NCBI RefSeq assembly: GCF_014203355.1
Contig: NZ_JACHIR010000001.1
Location: 1,178,001 to 1,242,000 of the forward strand
Origin: Kutzneria kofuensis
GTDB lineage: Bacteria > Actinomycetota > Actinomycetes > Mycobacteriales > Pseudonocardiaceae
Reading direction: 5' to 3'
Length of the DNA: 64,000 bases
Positions within the stretch are counted from its first letter, which is position 1; every line of letters starts with the position of its first letter. Shown one piece after another: positions 51,675 through 60,339 of this stretch. The notes under the pieces are model-generated. The model was given only the letters and a program-made list of their open reading frames with translations. It did not search any database and was not told where the DNA came from. The position numbers and the translations under genes are program-made.

Positions 51675-52310
51675 GTGGTGGCTGACGCGCCCGTCCCACC
51701 GGCCAGGTCCGCCGCGGCCGACGCCGAACTGGTTCGCCGCGTCGCGGGCGGCGACCAGGAGGCCTTCGCCCAGCTGTACGACCGGTACTGCCGGCAGGCC
51801 TACTCGCTGGCCCGACGGGTCTGCGTCGACCCGGAATTCGCCGAGGACGTCGTGCAGGAGGCGTTCCTGGCCGTGTGGCGTGCCCCGGGGCGGTTCGACC
51901 CGAGCCGCGGCGGCTTCGCCTCCTGGCTGCTCACGCTGGTGCACCACCGCGCGGTCGACGCCGTGCGGCGGGAGGCCGTGCAGCGCAGGCGGAACCTGCC
52001 CGGGATCGACGAGGTCGCCGAGCGGCTCGTGCCGCCCGGCCCCGGCGCCGACGACCAGGCGCTGGTCGGCGTCGTCGGTGGGCAGGTGCGGGAGGCGCTC
52101 GGGCGGCTGCCCGACGAGCAGCGCGAGGTGATCGCGCTCGCCTACTTCGGCGGTTACACCCAGTGCGAGGTGTCCGCGCTGACCGGGCTGCCGCTCGGCA
52201 CCGTCAAGTCGCGGACCTTCGCGGGGATCAGACGGTTGCGGGGGCTGCTGTCGTCACTGCTCGGCGACGGCGACGAGGCGACCGGCATGCGGACGGAGGT
52301 GCAGCGGTGA
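51675..52310 (+). CDS. sigK: ECF sigma factor, SigK family
   Basis: The protein is 211 residues from the GTG at 51675, preceded by GAGG; an in-frame ATG at 51654 lacks a good site. Region 2 has DAELVRRVAGGDQEAFAQLY and EFAEDVVQEAFLAVWRAPGR. Region 4 has RLPDEQREVIALAYFGGYTQ and LPLGTVKSRTFAGIRRLR. It is paired with the RskA-type anti-sigma gene, which overlaps by four bases. SigK-type factors commonly control envelope or redox responses. Confidence 0.92.
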   Translation: MVADAPVPPARSAAADAELVRRVAGGDQEAFAQLYDRYCRQAYSLARRVCVDPEFAEDVVQEAFLAVWRAPGRFDPSRGGFASWLLTLVHHRAVDAVRREAVQRRRNLPGIDEVAERLVPPGPGADDQALVGVVGGQVREALGRLPDEQREVIALAYFGGYTQCEVSALTGLPLGTVKSRTFAGIRRLRGLLSSLLGDGDEATGMRTEVQR

Positions 52311-53101
52311 ACGCCGCGAAAGGCGACGGGCGCTGCCCGAACGAGGAACTGGCCGTCGGCTGGGCGCTGCGCGCACTGGAGCCTGATGACGAGCACGCCG
52401 TACGGGTCCACCTGCCGGGCTGTCCCCTGTGCCAGGAGACCGTGCGGTCCACCGAGCAGGTGACCGCGCTGCTGGGCGGGTCCGTGCCGCAGGAGGAGCC
52501 GCCCGCGCGGCTGCGGCAGAAGGTTCTCGGCGCCGTCGCCCGCACGCCCCAGGAGGCGTACGAGCCGCTGCCGTTCCGGATCGGTTCCTCCCTGTCCGAG
52601 GCCCCCGACCGGCCCGCCGAGATCGTCGGGCATCCGCGGCCCCGCAACCGGGTCGCGCAGCTCGCCGCCGCCGCGGTCGTCCTCGTGCTCGCCGTCGCCG
52701 TCGGCGTGCTCGGCTGGCAGGTCAGCCGGCTCGACGGGCAGCAGCAGGTCCAGGCACAGGTCCTCGCCGTGCTCGGCGATCCCGCCATGCACCGGACCGT
52801 GCTGCGGGAGAGTGACGGGCAGGAGGCCGCCGTGCTGCTGTCCACCCCCGACTCCGCCGCCGTCATGCCGCTCGGGCTGCGGCCCAACAACGCCGCCGAC
52901 CACACCTACGTCGTCTGGGGGCTGTCCACCGGCACCCCAGTCGCACTCAGCTCGTTCGACGTCAACGGCGCCACCGCCCAGCTGCTGGCGTGGAACAGCG
53001 CCGCCGCCCAGCACCAGAAGTTCGCCATTTCCCTCGAACCCGGCCGGGCCCTGCCGGCCAAGCCGTCCGACGTCATCGCCAGTGGTGAGGTGACCAGCTG
53101 A
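52307..53101 (+). CDS. rskA: RskA-type anti-sigma factor with zinc motif
   Basis: The protein is 264 residues from the GTG at 52307. The N-terminal anti-sigma domain has the HxxxCxxC zinc motif in RVHLPGCPLCQETVR (about residues 33-47). One membrane segment follows at about 121-140 (AAAAVVLVLAVAVGVLGWQV). The extracellular domain is the usual RskA C-terminus (LRPNNAADHTYVVWGLSTGT). It holds the SigK-like factor inactive at the membrane until regulated proteolysis. Confidence 0.92.
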   Translation: MNAAKGDGRCPNEELAVGWALRALEPDDEHAVRVHLPGCPLCQETVRSTEQVTALLGGSVPQEEPPARLRQKVLGAVARTPQEAYEPLPFRIGSSLSEAPDRPAEIVGHPRPRNRVAQLAAAAVVLVLAVAVGVLGWQVSRLDGQQQVQAQVLAVLGDPAMHRTVLRESDGQEAAVLLSTPDSAAVMPLGLRPNNAADHTYVVWGLSTGTPVALSSFDVNGATAQLLAWNSAAAQHQKFAISLEPGRALPAKPSDVIASGEVTS

Positions 53102-53463
53102 GCACGCTACGCACCATCCGACGCATCGGGACCGCCATCGCCGGCTTCGCCGTGCTCGCGCTCGGCATCGTGCTCATCCCCTACCCCGGGCCCGGCTGGC
53201 TCGTCGTCTTCGCCGGCCTCGCCATCCTCGCCACCGAGTTCGCCTGGGCCGGCCGCGTCCTCAAGTTCGCCAAGGCCCGCTACAACCAGTGGACCGCCTG
53301 GCTCCGCCGCCAGCCCCTGCCGCTGCGCCTGCTCGTCCTCGCCGCCACCGGCCTCGTCATCCTGGCCACCCTCTGGCTGCTCGGCGTGTTCTCCCTGGTA
53401 GCCGGCTGGTTCGGCATCCACAACCCGCTGTTGGACCCCCCGTTTTCGCGTCTGGTGGGGTGA
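53098..53463 (+). CDS. TIGR02611-family small membrane protein
   Basis: The protein is 121 residues if it starts at CTG 53098, seven bases after GAGG and overlapping the anti-sigma stop. The only alternative in frame, GTG at 53152, would cut into the first membrane segment (GTAIAGFAVLALGIVLIPYP). The family signature PYPGPGWLVVFAGLAILATE FAW is plain, and a second pair of membrane segments follows. The function is unknown. It is probably co-transcribed with sigK-rskA. Confidence 0.8.
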   Translation: MSTLRTIRRIGTAIAGFAVLALGIVLIPYPGPGWLVVFAGLAILATEFAWAGRVLKFAKARYNQWTAWLRRQPLPLRLLVLAATGLVILATLWLLGVFSLVAGWFGIHNPLLDPPFSRLVG

Positions 53464-53512
53464 TGTTGTAAGGTAGTTCCATCACCGCGAGAGCGGGGAA
53501 CACAACTCCAAA

Positions 53513-53584
53513 GGGCGATTAGCTCAGGGGGAGAGCGCTTCGTTCACACCGAAGAGGTCACTGGTTCGATCCCAGTATCGCCCA
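53513..53584 (+). tRNA. tRNA-Val (CAC)
   Basis: 72 nt. The acceptor GGGCGAT pairs with ATCGCCC. The anticodon loop is TTCACAC with CAC, and the T loop is TTCGATC. The acceptor and T arms are nearly identical to tRNA-Val(GAC) at 50568-50639. Confidence 0.95.
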
Positions 53585-53593
53585 CAGGAAATG

Positions 53594-53626
53594 AAAGGCC
53601 CCTGACCAGCATGGTCAGGGGCCTTT
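53594..53626 (+). terminator. Terminator after tRNA-Val (CAC)
   Basis: A 14-bp stem, AAAGGCCCCTGACC with GGTCAGGGGCCTTT, and the loop AGCAT. It lies ten bases after the tRNA. Confidence 0.9.
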
Positions 53627-53739
53627 CACATGCCCCGGGGTACCGGGTGTGCCCGGATCCCGCGTACTCCTTGATCACTCCACCGAGGGGTCGCGTCCGC
53701 AGGCGCCTGCGGGCCTTCAGACCGGTTGCGGCACAGGGT

Positions 53740-54110
53740 TGCATGGGCCGATCACCCGCACGCAGTGGGCATTCATGCGCGGAGCCTGGGCGCATTGGAC
53801 AGCACCTTCATCTCCTCGGCTTCGAAGACAGCGTCGAAGGAGTCGGCGTACTTGCTGTCCCGGTCGCGGAGAACGAAGCGCAGGGACTCGACACGGCTAC
53901 CCGGGTTACGGGCCTGTTGGGACACCCACTGCGTGGTCGGATGCGCGGTGACGCGCGTGATGTGGAGCTTGCGGGTGCGATGCTGCAGAAACGCCAGCTT
54001 CCTGAGTGCGGCCGCGGTAGGCGGGCCCTGCGCACCGGCGTCGAGCGGCGGCGGCAGTAGCGACGACAACGCGGCCAGCCGGAATCGGTCTGCTGGCTCA
54101 CAGCGGATCC
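53740..54110 (-). pseudogene. rve-type integrase relic with internal deletion
   Basis: Reading leftward: RFRLAALSSLLPPP (N-terminal region), then, after a deletion, RKLHITRVTAHPTTQWVSQQ ARN and LRFVLRDRDSKYADSFDAVF EAEEM, the catalytic core. It ends at RAMNAHCVRVIG. These match the integrase family seen at 15.7, 40.7 and 48.2 kb. Both ends and the centre are damaged. Confidence 0.7.
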
Positions 54111-54620
54111 GACCATGGACCTGGGCTGTGCGCCCAGCCGCCACCGCAGGGATGACTTCGCGAGTCCCACAGGCAGTGCAGTTCGCCGGCGCGCAGCTGC
54201 GCCAGCGCCATCCGGCACGTCGGGATCGCCGTCTCCTCGACGGAGATGATCGATGCTCCTGCCGGTGCGACGTGTCGTCAGCTCAGGGGTTGGGTCCCAC
54301 AGCTTCACTGGTAACCGACAAAACCTCACCGCTTGGTTGACCGGAAGTCGGTACGGTCTGCCAGCCGAGGCAGCGTGCGACTGTCATCCATGGATCGCCA
54401 TTGGCGCACTGCCGCCGAGCGCGGCCCTGGTGCGAGGCGTGCTCGCTGACAGCAGGGATGCGATGGTCGGGCCAACCCCGGGAATTATGTCACCTTATCG
54501 GGGGCTGAAAGTCCGGTTGACCGTAACCTAGCGTGTGAGTGACGGGCGTGTCCCGTGATCATCGCGGTGGCAGTCCGGCAGCGTGGCTGACGCCTTCATC
54601 TGCCGTTCAGCGGAGAAGAC
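54111..54620. other. Non-coding stretch before the phosphotransferase
   Basis: About 510 bases. A leftward open frame (54110-54329) has no recognisable match. The rest should hold the phosphotransferase promoter. Confidence 0.35.
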
Positions 54621-55544
54621 GTGCACAGTCCCCACCCCAGCCGGAACTGCCCCCAGATCCTCCGGCCCGCACTGGCCACGGCGGAGGCGGTGCTGGCCGG
54701 CGCCTGCCATCGCGCCGGCGTCGACCACACCGGCGCCCGTCTGGTTCAGCTGGTGGGCAACGCGGTGTTCCAGCTCGCGCGCGCCCCGATCTTCGTGAAG
54801 ATCATCCTCAATGCGGGACTGCGGTATCGCGCCGAGAACTCGGTGGCGGCTGCCAGGCTGCTGGCCGATCACGGCGTGCCAGCCGTGCGGCTGGCCCCGG
54901 TGGCCTGCGCGCAGCCAGTGCACCTCTACGGATGCACAGTCACGTTCTGGAAACGCGTACCCCAGGCCGGCCCGCCGGCCGGGAGCGGTGAGTTGGCCAA
55001 GCTGCTCACCCAGCTGCACACGATCCCGACCGACCCCTCGCTGCGGCGATGGGACCCGATCGCTGACCTGCGTGCGCGCATCGCCGCAGCCGCCGACATC
55101 AACGTCGAGCAACAGCGGTGGCTGCGGTCGCGGTGCGAGCGGCTCGCGGAGGACCTGACCGGGATGCGGTACCGGCTGCCACGGGCCGTCATCCATGGCG
55201 ATGCCCGACCGGCCAACCTCATCAACACCCGGACCGGTCCGGTGGTGTGCGATCTGGACACCGTCTGTGTTGGCCCAGCCGAATGGGACCTGGTACCCAT
55301 GGCGGTCGGTGCGCTGCGGTTCCGCGGCCACCACGCCGCCTATCGCGAGCTGGTCGATCTCTACGGGTATGACGTCACCACCTGGGGCGGCTTTGCCACC
55401 CTGCGGCGGGTGCGCGAGTTGAAGCTGGTGGCCGTGGCCGTGCCGATGGCCGCGGGCAACCCGAGGATCCACAGTCAGTTGCGCCACCGACTCCGGACCC
55501 TGCGCGAGGGCGCGGACGCAGCGTGGTGGACGCCGTACCGGTAG
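54621..55544 (+). CDS. Aminoglycoside-phosphotransferase-family kinase
   Basis: The protein is 307 residues from the GTG at 54621, preceded by GGAG. The Brenner motif AVIHGDARPANLINTRTGPV (catalytic Asp and Asn) and the metal motif VVCDLDTVCVGPAEWDLVPM are both intact. The N-lobe is short, with the Lys in PIFVKIILN. The family phosphorylates aminoglycosides, choline, homoserine and other alcohols, so the substrate cannot be named. It is not related to the chloramphenicol 3-O-phosphotransferase fold, and it lies 14 kb from the cml genes. Confidence 0.85.
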   Translation: MHSPHPSRNCPQILRPALATAEAVLAGACHRAGVDHTGARLVQLVGNAVFQLARAPIFVKIILNAGLRYRAENSVAAARLLADHGVPAVRLAPVACAQPVHLYGCTVTFWKRVPQAGPPAGSGELAKLLTQLHTIPTDPSLRRWDPIADLRARIAAAADINVEQQRWLRSRCERLAEDLTGMRYRLPRAVIHGDARPANLINTRTGPVVCDLDTVCVGPAEWDLVPMAVGALRFRGHHAAYRELVDLYGYDVTTWGGFATLRRVRELKLVAVAVPMAAGNPRIHSQLRHRLRTLREGADAAWWTPYR

Positions 55545-55557
55545 TCGGCGGCGGCGG

Positions 55558-56292
55558 CTACCGGCGGCCTCCGCCCGGCTCGGGCCTGACCCTGTGTGCG
55601 GAGGCCAGGATGCTGGCGGCGAGGTCGGTCAGTTTGCGGTTGCTGTTCTGCGAGGCCCTCCGCAAGATCGCCAACGCGGTGTCGGGGTCGCACCCGCGCT
55701 GGGCCATGACAACCCCGACGGCCTGGTCGACCACCGCGTGGCTGACCAGGGCCTGATCCAACTGAGCGATCATCGCGGCCTGGGCGGCGCCGTGGATCGT
55801 CGCACCCAGCAGCGCCCCGATGTGCTCGGCGGTCATCTGGATCGCCAACCGAATCTGCGGATCGGACACGACGGGCTCCCGGCTGTACAGGCCCAATGCC
55901 CCGACCGCCTCGTGTGTCGCCCGCAGCGGGTGCCAGTAGACGCTGCGCACCCCTTCGGCCCGTAGCCACTCCAGGTCCCATCTGCTCTCACTGGCCACGT
56001 CGGTCACGGTGACCGGTGTTCGGCTGTGTAGACAGGCCCGGCCCGGCCCGTACTCGTGGCTGTCCTTCAATCTCGCGCTCAACGTACCGGGGGTCTGCGA
56101 GGATACCTCGGTTATGGCCTGGCCGGCCCGGTCAAGGGTCACCGCGACCAATGGCCGCTGCGGCAGCATCTGCGCGGTGGTGTCGGCGGTGCGCCGCAAC
56201 GCCTGTGCCGTATCGGTGGTGCACAGCAACAGCGTGGTCAGCTCACGCAGGCCGGCGGCCAGATCCTCGTACAGGCGTGGATGTTCGGGCAC
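55558..56292 (-). CDS. GAF-ANTAR antitermination regulator 1
   Basis: The protein is 244 residues from the GTG at 56292, preceded by AAAGGAG. The GAF domain is about 15-165 (RPLVAVTLDRAGQAITEVSS, YWHPLRATHEAVGALGLYSR). The C-terminal ANTAR domain reads HAVVDQAVGVVMAQRGCDPD and TALAILRRASQNSNRKLTDL, with the conserved Ala and aromatic positions. ANTAR proteins bind paired RNA hairpins and stop transcription termination. It faces the next two genes. Confidence 0.9.
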   Translation of the reverse strand: MPEHPRLYEDLAAGLRELTTLLLCTTDTAQALRRTADTTAQMLPQRPLVAVTLDRAGQAITEVSSQTPGTLSARLKDSHEYGPGRACLHSRTPVTVTDVASESRWDLEWLRAEGVRSVYWHPLRATHEAVGALGLYSREPVVSDPQIRLAIQMTAEHIGALLGATIHGAAQAAMIAQLDQALVSHAVVDQAVGVVMAQRGCDPDTALAILRRASQNSNRKLTDLAASILASAHRVRPEPGGGRR

Positions 56293-56583
56293 AGTTGCTC
56301 CTTTCCGGATCATGCGGGAGTCGCAGGCGCGTCGACAGTGGCTGCCCTCGCTTGCCAAGGCGGCCTGATGGACACGCCCAGCCAAGCATGTGTCACATCG
56401 CGCGGGATACCGCCGGATTGCCGTGCGGGGACAGGGAACTATGACTCGAATCCAAACCCGGGTCGGTGACGCATGCGTGTCGATGGCGATCTGTGGACAC
56501 CCGGCACGGACCATGCCGCTTCTGGCGTGGGTCACAGCCGCGTAGGCTCGGTTCGTCGAGACAGTGGCGGAAAGGTGGCTGCT

Positions 56584-57297
56584 ATGTCGATGGATGGCCG
56601 CAGGTGGCAGGTCTTGGCCGCGATTGTCGGCAATGGGGGTCTGATCAATGCGGTCGACACGGCGCGTCGGGTGTGCGAGTACAGCGCTCGGCGCGTCGGC
56701 GCGTCGGACTCGGCGATCAGTTTGATGTCGTCGACCAGCGTGGTCCACGTAGTGGCCGCCATCGGCGACCACCACGGGGTTCTGCCGGACACGCAGTTCA
56801 CTCTGGGGGAAGGGCCGTGTCTGGACGCCTACCGCACGTGCGAGGTCGTGGCCGTCTCCGACCTTGAGCAGCTGGATCCGTCTCGCTGGCCCGGGTTCAG
56901 CGTTGTCGCGCTGGAGGCCGGTGTCCGGTCGGTCACCTCGATACCGTTGCAGGCCTGCGGGGCGGCCATCGGCAGCCTGGACCTGACCTGGGGCACACCA
57001 GCTGTGCTTGCCGACGACGCGCTGACCGACCTGCTGCTGGCCGCCGAAGTGGCGACCAACGCGATTCTGCTGCTGCAGTCCAGTTCGGACGGTCAGGACC
57101 AGTTGGCCGGGCTCCTCGGCGACGACGGTCGCGGGTCGATGGCGGTGCACCAGGCCACCGGATTCCTGTCCTCACAACTGGACATCACACTCGACGACGC
57201 GCTAGCGCTGCTGCGCGCCCACGCGCTGGCCAATGGTCGCTCGCTGTACCAGCTCGCCCGCGACATAGTGGCGGGCACTGTGAGGTTAGAGCCATGA
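56584..57297 (+). CDS. GAF-ANTAR antitermination regulator 2
   Basis: The protein is 237 residues from the ATG at 56584, near AAAGGTGG. The GAF domain spans about 20-165 (LMSSTSVVHVVAAIGDHHGV, GEGPCLDAYRTCEVVAVSDL). The ANTAR domain ends it (AVHQATGFLSSQLDITLDDA, LALLRAHALANGRSLYQLAR). It overlaps the next gene as ATGA, so the pair is one operon. Confidence 0.9.
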   Translation: MSMDGRRWQVLAAIVGNGGLINAVDTARRVCEYSARRVGASDSAISLMSSTSVVHVVAAIGDHHGVLPDTQFTLGEGPCLDAYRTCEVVAVSDLEQLDPSRWPGFSVVALEAGVRSVTSIPLQACGAAIGSLDLTWGTPAVLADDALTDLLLAAEVATNAILLLQSSSDGQDQLAGLLGDDGRGSMAVHQATGFLSSQLDITLDDALALLRAHALANGRSLYQLARDIVAGTVRLEP

Positions 57298-58067
57298 CCC
57301 AGATACCCGAGCCGGCCGATCTGGCCGACAGCGCCCTCGGCCGCTCGGCGGTTTTGGCCCAGGCGCTGGCCGAACTGACCAACACGCTGGTCCGCCAGTT
57401 CGATGTCGTCGAGTTCCTGCACAAGCTCACCACCTACGCCGTGCTGCTGGCCGGGGCGAACGCGGCCGGCGTCGTGCTGGCCGACACCCACGGCGACCTG
57501 CATGTGATCGCGTCCTCGACCGAGCAGACTCGGTTGCTGGAACTGTTCGAGGTCCAGGGTGCCCAGGGCCCGTGCCTGGATGCCTATCGGGCCGCGGCGG
57601 CTGTGCAGGCCAGCGGGACCGCGGCGGCCGAACAGTGGCCGCAGTTCGCGCCCGCCGCGTTCCAGCTCGGTTTTCAGACGATGGCGGCGGTGCCGCTAGC
57701 TCTGGAAGACGAGAGCATCGGCGCGCTGAACCTGCTCCACGTCAGCAAACAGCCTTTCACCGACGGTGAACTGTTCACCGCGCGCGCCATGGCCGACATC
57801 GCCGCGATCGGCCTGTTGCAGGAGCGAGCGCTGCGCGAATCGCGGATGCTCAGCGCGCAACTCCAGCACGCGTTGACGTCACGGATCGACATCGAGCACG
57901 CCAAAGGCGCCATCGTGCACCAGATGGGTCTCACGCCCGACGAGGCCTTCGAGCTGATCCGCCAGTACGCCCGCCGCACCAAACGAGGGCTGGTCGATGT
58001 GGCACACGACATCGCGAGCAAGCGCCTCACCGCCGCAGACCTTGCCCCCCGAACCGACCATGCCTGA
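57294..58067 (+). CDS. GAF-ANTAR antitermination regulator 3
   Basis: The protein is 257 residues, overlapping the previous gene by four bases. The GAF domain is about 30-185 (NAAGVVLADTHGDLHVIASS, GAQGPCLDAYRAAAAVQASG). The ANTAR domain reads DIEHAKGAIVHQMGLTPDEA FELIRQYARRTKRGL. It resembles its upstream neighbour and may form a heterodimer with it. Confidence 0.9.
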   Translation: MTQIPEPADLADSALGRSAVLAQALAELTNTLVRQFDVVEFLHKLTTYAVLLAGANAAGVVLADTHGDLHVIASSTEQTRLLELFEVQGAQGPCLDAYRAAAAVQASGTAAAEQWPQFAPAAFQLGFQTMAAVPLALEDESIGALNLLHVSKQPFTDGELFTARAMADIAAIGLLQERALRESRMLSAQLQHALTSRIDIEHAKGAIVHQMGLTPDEAFELIRQYARRTKRGLVDVAHDIASKRLTAADLAPRTDHA

Positions 58068-58189
58068 TCGTGTCCGTCAATTCCTGGCGGTGGTCAGGTC
58101 CGGCGGCGCGATCCCGCCTGAGCGTGAACGCCGGTGGCCCCGCCCTGCAGCTTGGATTTTAGGAGTCGTCGCAACACCCGACCAGCGGG

Positions 58190-58370
58190 AACGCGATGGA
58201 CGTCGAGATCCGCAAGGACCGCTCACCCCACGCAGGCAAGAAACCGGCCCGGGAACCGGCCGCCTACCTTGATCTTGTGAGCAAGGGCGTGAGCAGCCGG
58301 GAAGGCGACCTGATCATCGGCAAGGACAACAAGTCCGCCATCGGCACACTGGTCGAACGCGCTCGGGCGC
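58190..58370 (+). pseudogene. IS30-family transposase relic
   Basis: One frame reads YLDLVSKGVSSRE, the N-terminal HTH of IS30 transposases, joined directly to EGDLIIGKDNKSAIGTLVER, the start of the catalytic domain. The middle is deleted and the end missing. Confidence 0.55.
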
Positions 58371-58529
58371 TGCGGCGCACCCCCGGCTGGTGCTCGTCGC
58401 TTCACCGCGCAACGCCCCATCCCCCATTGAACGCCGGCCGCCACCTGTGGCATCAGGCGGCCACTAGACCGCGGTGGCAAGATCGCCTGCCGAGGTCGAG
58501 CTGGCAGGCCAGCCTACGGGAGGATTGTC

Positions 58530-58958
58530 ATGGGTATTCGTTACACCGGTCCGTACGCGCAGCAGGTCGACGACCACGAGGGGCAAGCCGCGCGCAAGCT
58601 CGCCGATGGCACGGTCAGCGCGGAGTGGACCGAGGAGACCACCTCACTGCACGGCTTCGTCGCCGCATGTTCGTGCGGGTGGCGCGCGGAAGACGAACAC
58701 CCGGCGACGGAGGTGGGCAGGGAAGCGGCGGAAGCGCAGTGGAACACCGAGCACCTGAGTCCGCTGATCGAGGCCGCCCGCGCCGCGTGGGACACCTGGC
58801 CCGAGGAGTTGGTCGGGTTGGCGCGGTATGTGCGGGACCGGATGCACGCGCAGGACGCCGCGGAGGCATTGCGGATCCTGGACCAGATGGTGGCCGATGT
58901 GGACTACCGACGCCGGACCGTCACGCAGCTCGCGGCTCAGCAGGAGCCCCTGGCCTAG
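58530..58958 (+). CDS. Hypothetical protein with CSCGW motif
   Basis: The protein is 142 residues, ATG at 58530 after GGGAGGA. It is mostly charged and helical. A CSCGWRAEDEHPATE segment (about residues 48-62) resembles small actinomycete proteins with a Cys pair followed by Gly-Trp. There is no membrane segment. I do not recognise the family. It lies between the ANTAR genes and the repeat region. Confidence 0.65.
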   Translation: MGIRYTGPYAQQVDDHEGQAARKLADGTVSAEWTEETTSLHGFVAACSCGWRAEDEHPATEVGREAAEAQWNTEHLSPLIEAARAAWDTWPEELVGLARYVRDRMHAQDAAEALRILDQMVADVDYRRRTVTQLAAQQEPLA

Positions 58959-59116
58959 CGGGCCACCCCGAGTCCGAGCAGGTCAGCGGCGCACGCGCGT
59001 GACGCCGGAGCACATATACGTCACCCGTCCGAGGAAATCTATGCTGGCTGGGGTAGACATTCGGTTGTGGGTGCGTGTAGTGTTCTGGCCAGCGCGAGAG
59101 AGAAAACGTCAGATGG

Positions 59117-59541
59117 CACGGGAGATGACGAACTACCCGTGGAGCACAGGTAAGACGGTCAGGCGCATCGGAGCCGATCACGGTACGGGGTTCCGGTAGA
59201 TGGCCAAGGACTGTTGCTCCTGCTGAGCAGATACGCCAGGGCTCAGCGGCAACGGTCGTAGCATGGAACGCAAGAGGAATCGACGCGGGAGATGACGAAC
59301 TACCCGCAAGCAGTGGCTGGACGATCACCCGCCGGAGCGATCAGTAAAGGCGCTCCGGCGGGTGACCGAAGCAGTGAGCCGAAGGGGACCAGATCGTTCA
59401 TCCGGTCCCGTGCGGTGACATCAGGTCAGAAATGCACAAGGTACGACAGTAGGACGCGGGAGATGTTCGACCACCCGCGAGTCTGAGATGAAGTGCAGGA
59501 CGGTCAGGTGCGCCGGAGCCGATCAGTGGAAGGGGTTCCGG
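59117..59541 (+). ncRNA. Three tandem two-hairpin units (candidate structured RNA)
   Basis: Hairpin 1 of each unit: 59117-59141 (CACGGG/CCCGTG), 59285-59307 (GCGGG/CCCGC), 59455-59479 (CGCGGG/CCCGCG). The stems differ but stay paired. All loops are 13 nt: AGATGACGAACTA in the first two, AGATGTTCGACCA in the third. Hairpin 2: 59169-59195, 59325-59365 (15-bp stem) and 59513-59541, with CCGGAGC-type stems closing loops that begin GATCA. Hairpin 1 starts are 168 and 170 bp apart. The compensated stems argue for RNA function. A short peptide frame (REMTNYP-like) also runs through hairpin 1, so a coding origin is not excluded. Confidence 0.6.
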
Positions 59542-59906
59542 TGGGTGACCAGCGGCATCAGGTGCTGGGCCCGAATCAGGTTAGGGGTTCCAGGCATGAT
59601 CGCCGCGAGAGGACAAGCACGACAGTCACACAGTTGTTCAGCACGTGTTGATGGCAGTACAGCAAGTGCAAGTGGCAGTACAGGTAATGCACATCAGGTA
59701 GTCAGAGGAGAAGGGAAGGGTTACACGCCGTCGGATCGCCCGCTCCAGGCTGTGTCGCGCCGGACGGGTACCGCAGTCCCATCGGAATGGAAGGTGGTCT
59801 TCGGTTACGCATACGCGATCCCCGCAGGTTCTGCCTCTCAGGCGGGTCACGCGGATAACGGAAGCCGGCCTTACGACCGGTTGATGGTGATGAAACCCGA
59901 ACCCCT

Positions 59907-59937
59907 GGGGCCCCGGCGCTACATGCGCCGGGGCCCC
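59907..59937 (+). terminator. Terminator-like hairpin directly upstream of the MerR gene
   Basis: A 13-bp stem, GGGGCCCCGGCGC with GCGCCGGGGCCCC, and the loop TACAT. It ends 18 bases before the MerR ATG and 9 before its ribosome-binding site. There is no U-tract. It could be an attenuator or could mask translation. Confidence 0.65.
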
Positions 59938-59955
59938 TCGTGATGCGGAGGCGCG

Positions 59956-60288
59956 ATGATCCCAGACCAGCGAGACACGGCCGGTGCGGGTGCGGCCGAC
60001 AAGTTCGACGATGAGCACTACCCGGCCTACACGATGGGCCGGGCCGCCGAGATGCTCGGCACCACCGCGGGATTCCTGCGCAGCCTGGACGAGGTGAACC
60101 TGATCGAGCCGCAACGCTCGGCCGGCGGCCACCGTCGCTACTCCCGCTACCAGCTGCGGATCGCCGCTCGCGTGCGGGAACTGGTTGACCAGGGCACCGC
60201 CTTGGACGCGGCCTGCCGGATCATCACCCTGGAAGACCAACTCCACGAAGCCCAACGTGTCATCGCCGAACGAGACGACCAACCCTGA
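59956..60288 (+). CDS. Short MerR-family regulator
   Basis: The protein is 110 residues, ATG at 59956 after GGAGG. The winged HTH reads YTMGRAAEMLGTTAGFLRSL and SAGGHRRYSRYQLRIAARVR. A short C-terminal coiled coil follows (RIITLEDQLHEAQRVIAERD) for dimerisation. There is no separate sensor domain. The long structured region and hairpin just upstream suggest control at the RNA level. Confidence 0.88.
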   Translation: MIPDQRDTAGAGAADKFDDEHYPAYTMGRAAEMLGTTAGFLRSLDEVNLIEPQRSAGGHRRYSRYQLRIAARVRELVDQGTALDAACRIITLEDQLHEAQRVIAERDDQP

Positions 60289-60339
60289 CCACAGCTCCAG
60301 GATGGTCGGACGAGGGTGTTGCTGAGGGCGGTCGTAGCG

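Larger units (their letters stand above)
58959..59955. other. About 1-kb non-coding region with tandem hairpin units and a pre-MerR hairpin
   Basis: No convincing gene. It holds three ~169-bp tandem units (59117-59541), an 11-bp direct repeat TGGCAGTACAG at 59652 and 59673, and a strong hairpin at 59907-59937 just before the MerR gene. This looks like a long structured leader or a small-RNA locus. Confidence 0.6.

Noticed and set aside
54621-55544. The phosphotransferase as a chloramphenicol-resistance kinase
   Set aside because: It is of the APH/choline-kinase fold. Chloramphenicol 3-O-phosphotransferase is a different P-loop fold, and this gene is far from the cluster.
59488-59943. A 151-codon open frame in the pre-MerR region
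   Set aside because: No RBS, no recognisable domain, and it runs through the hairpins. Structured RNA is the better reading.
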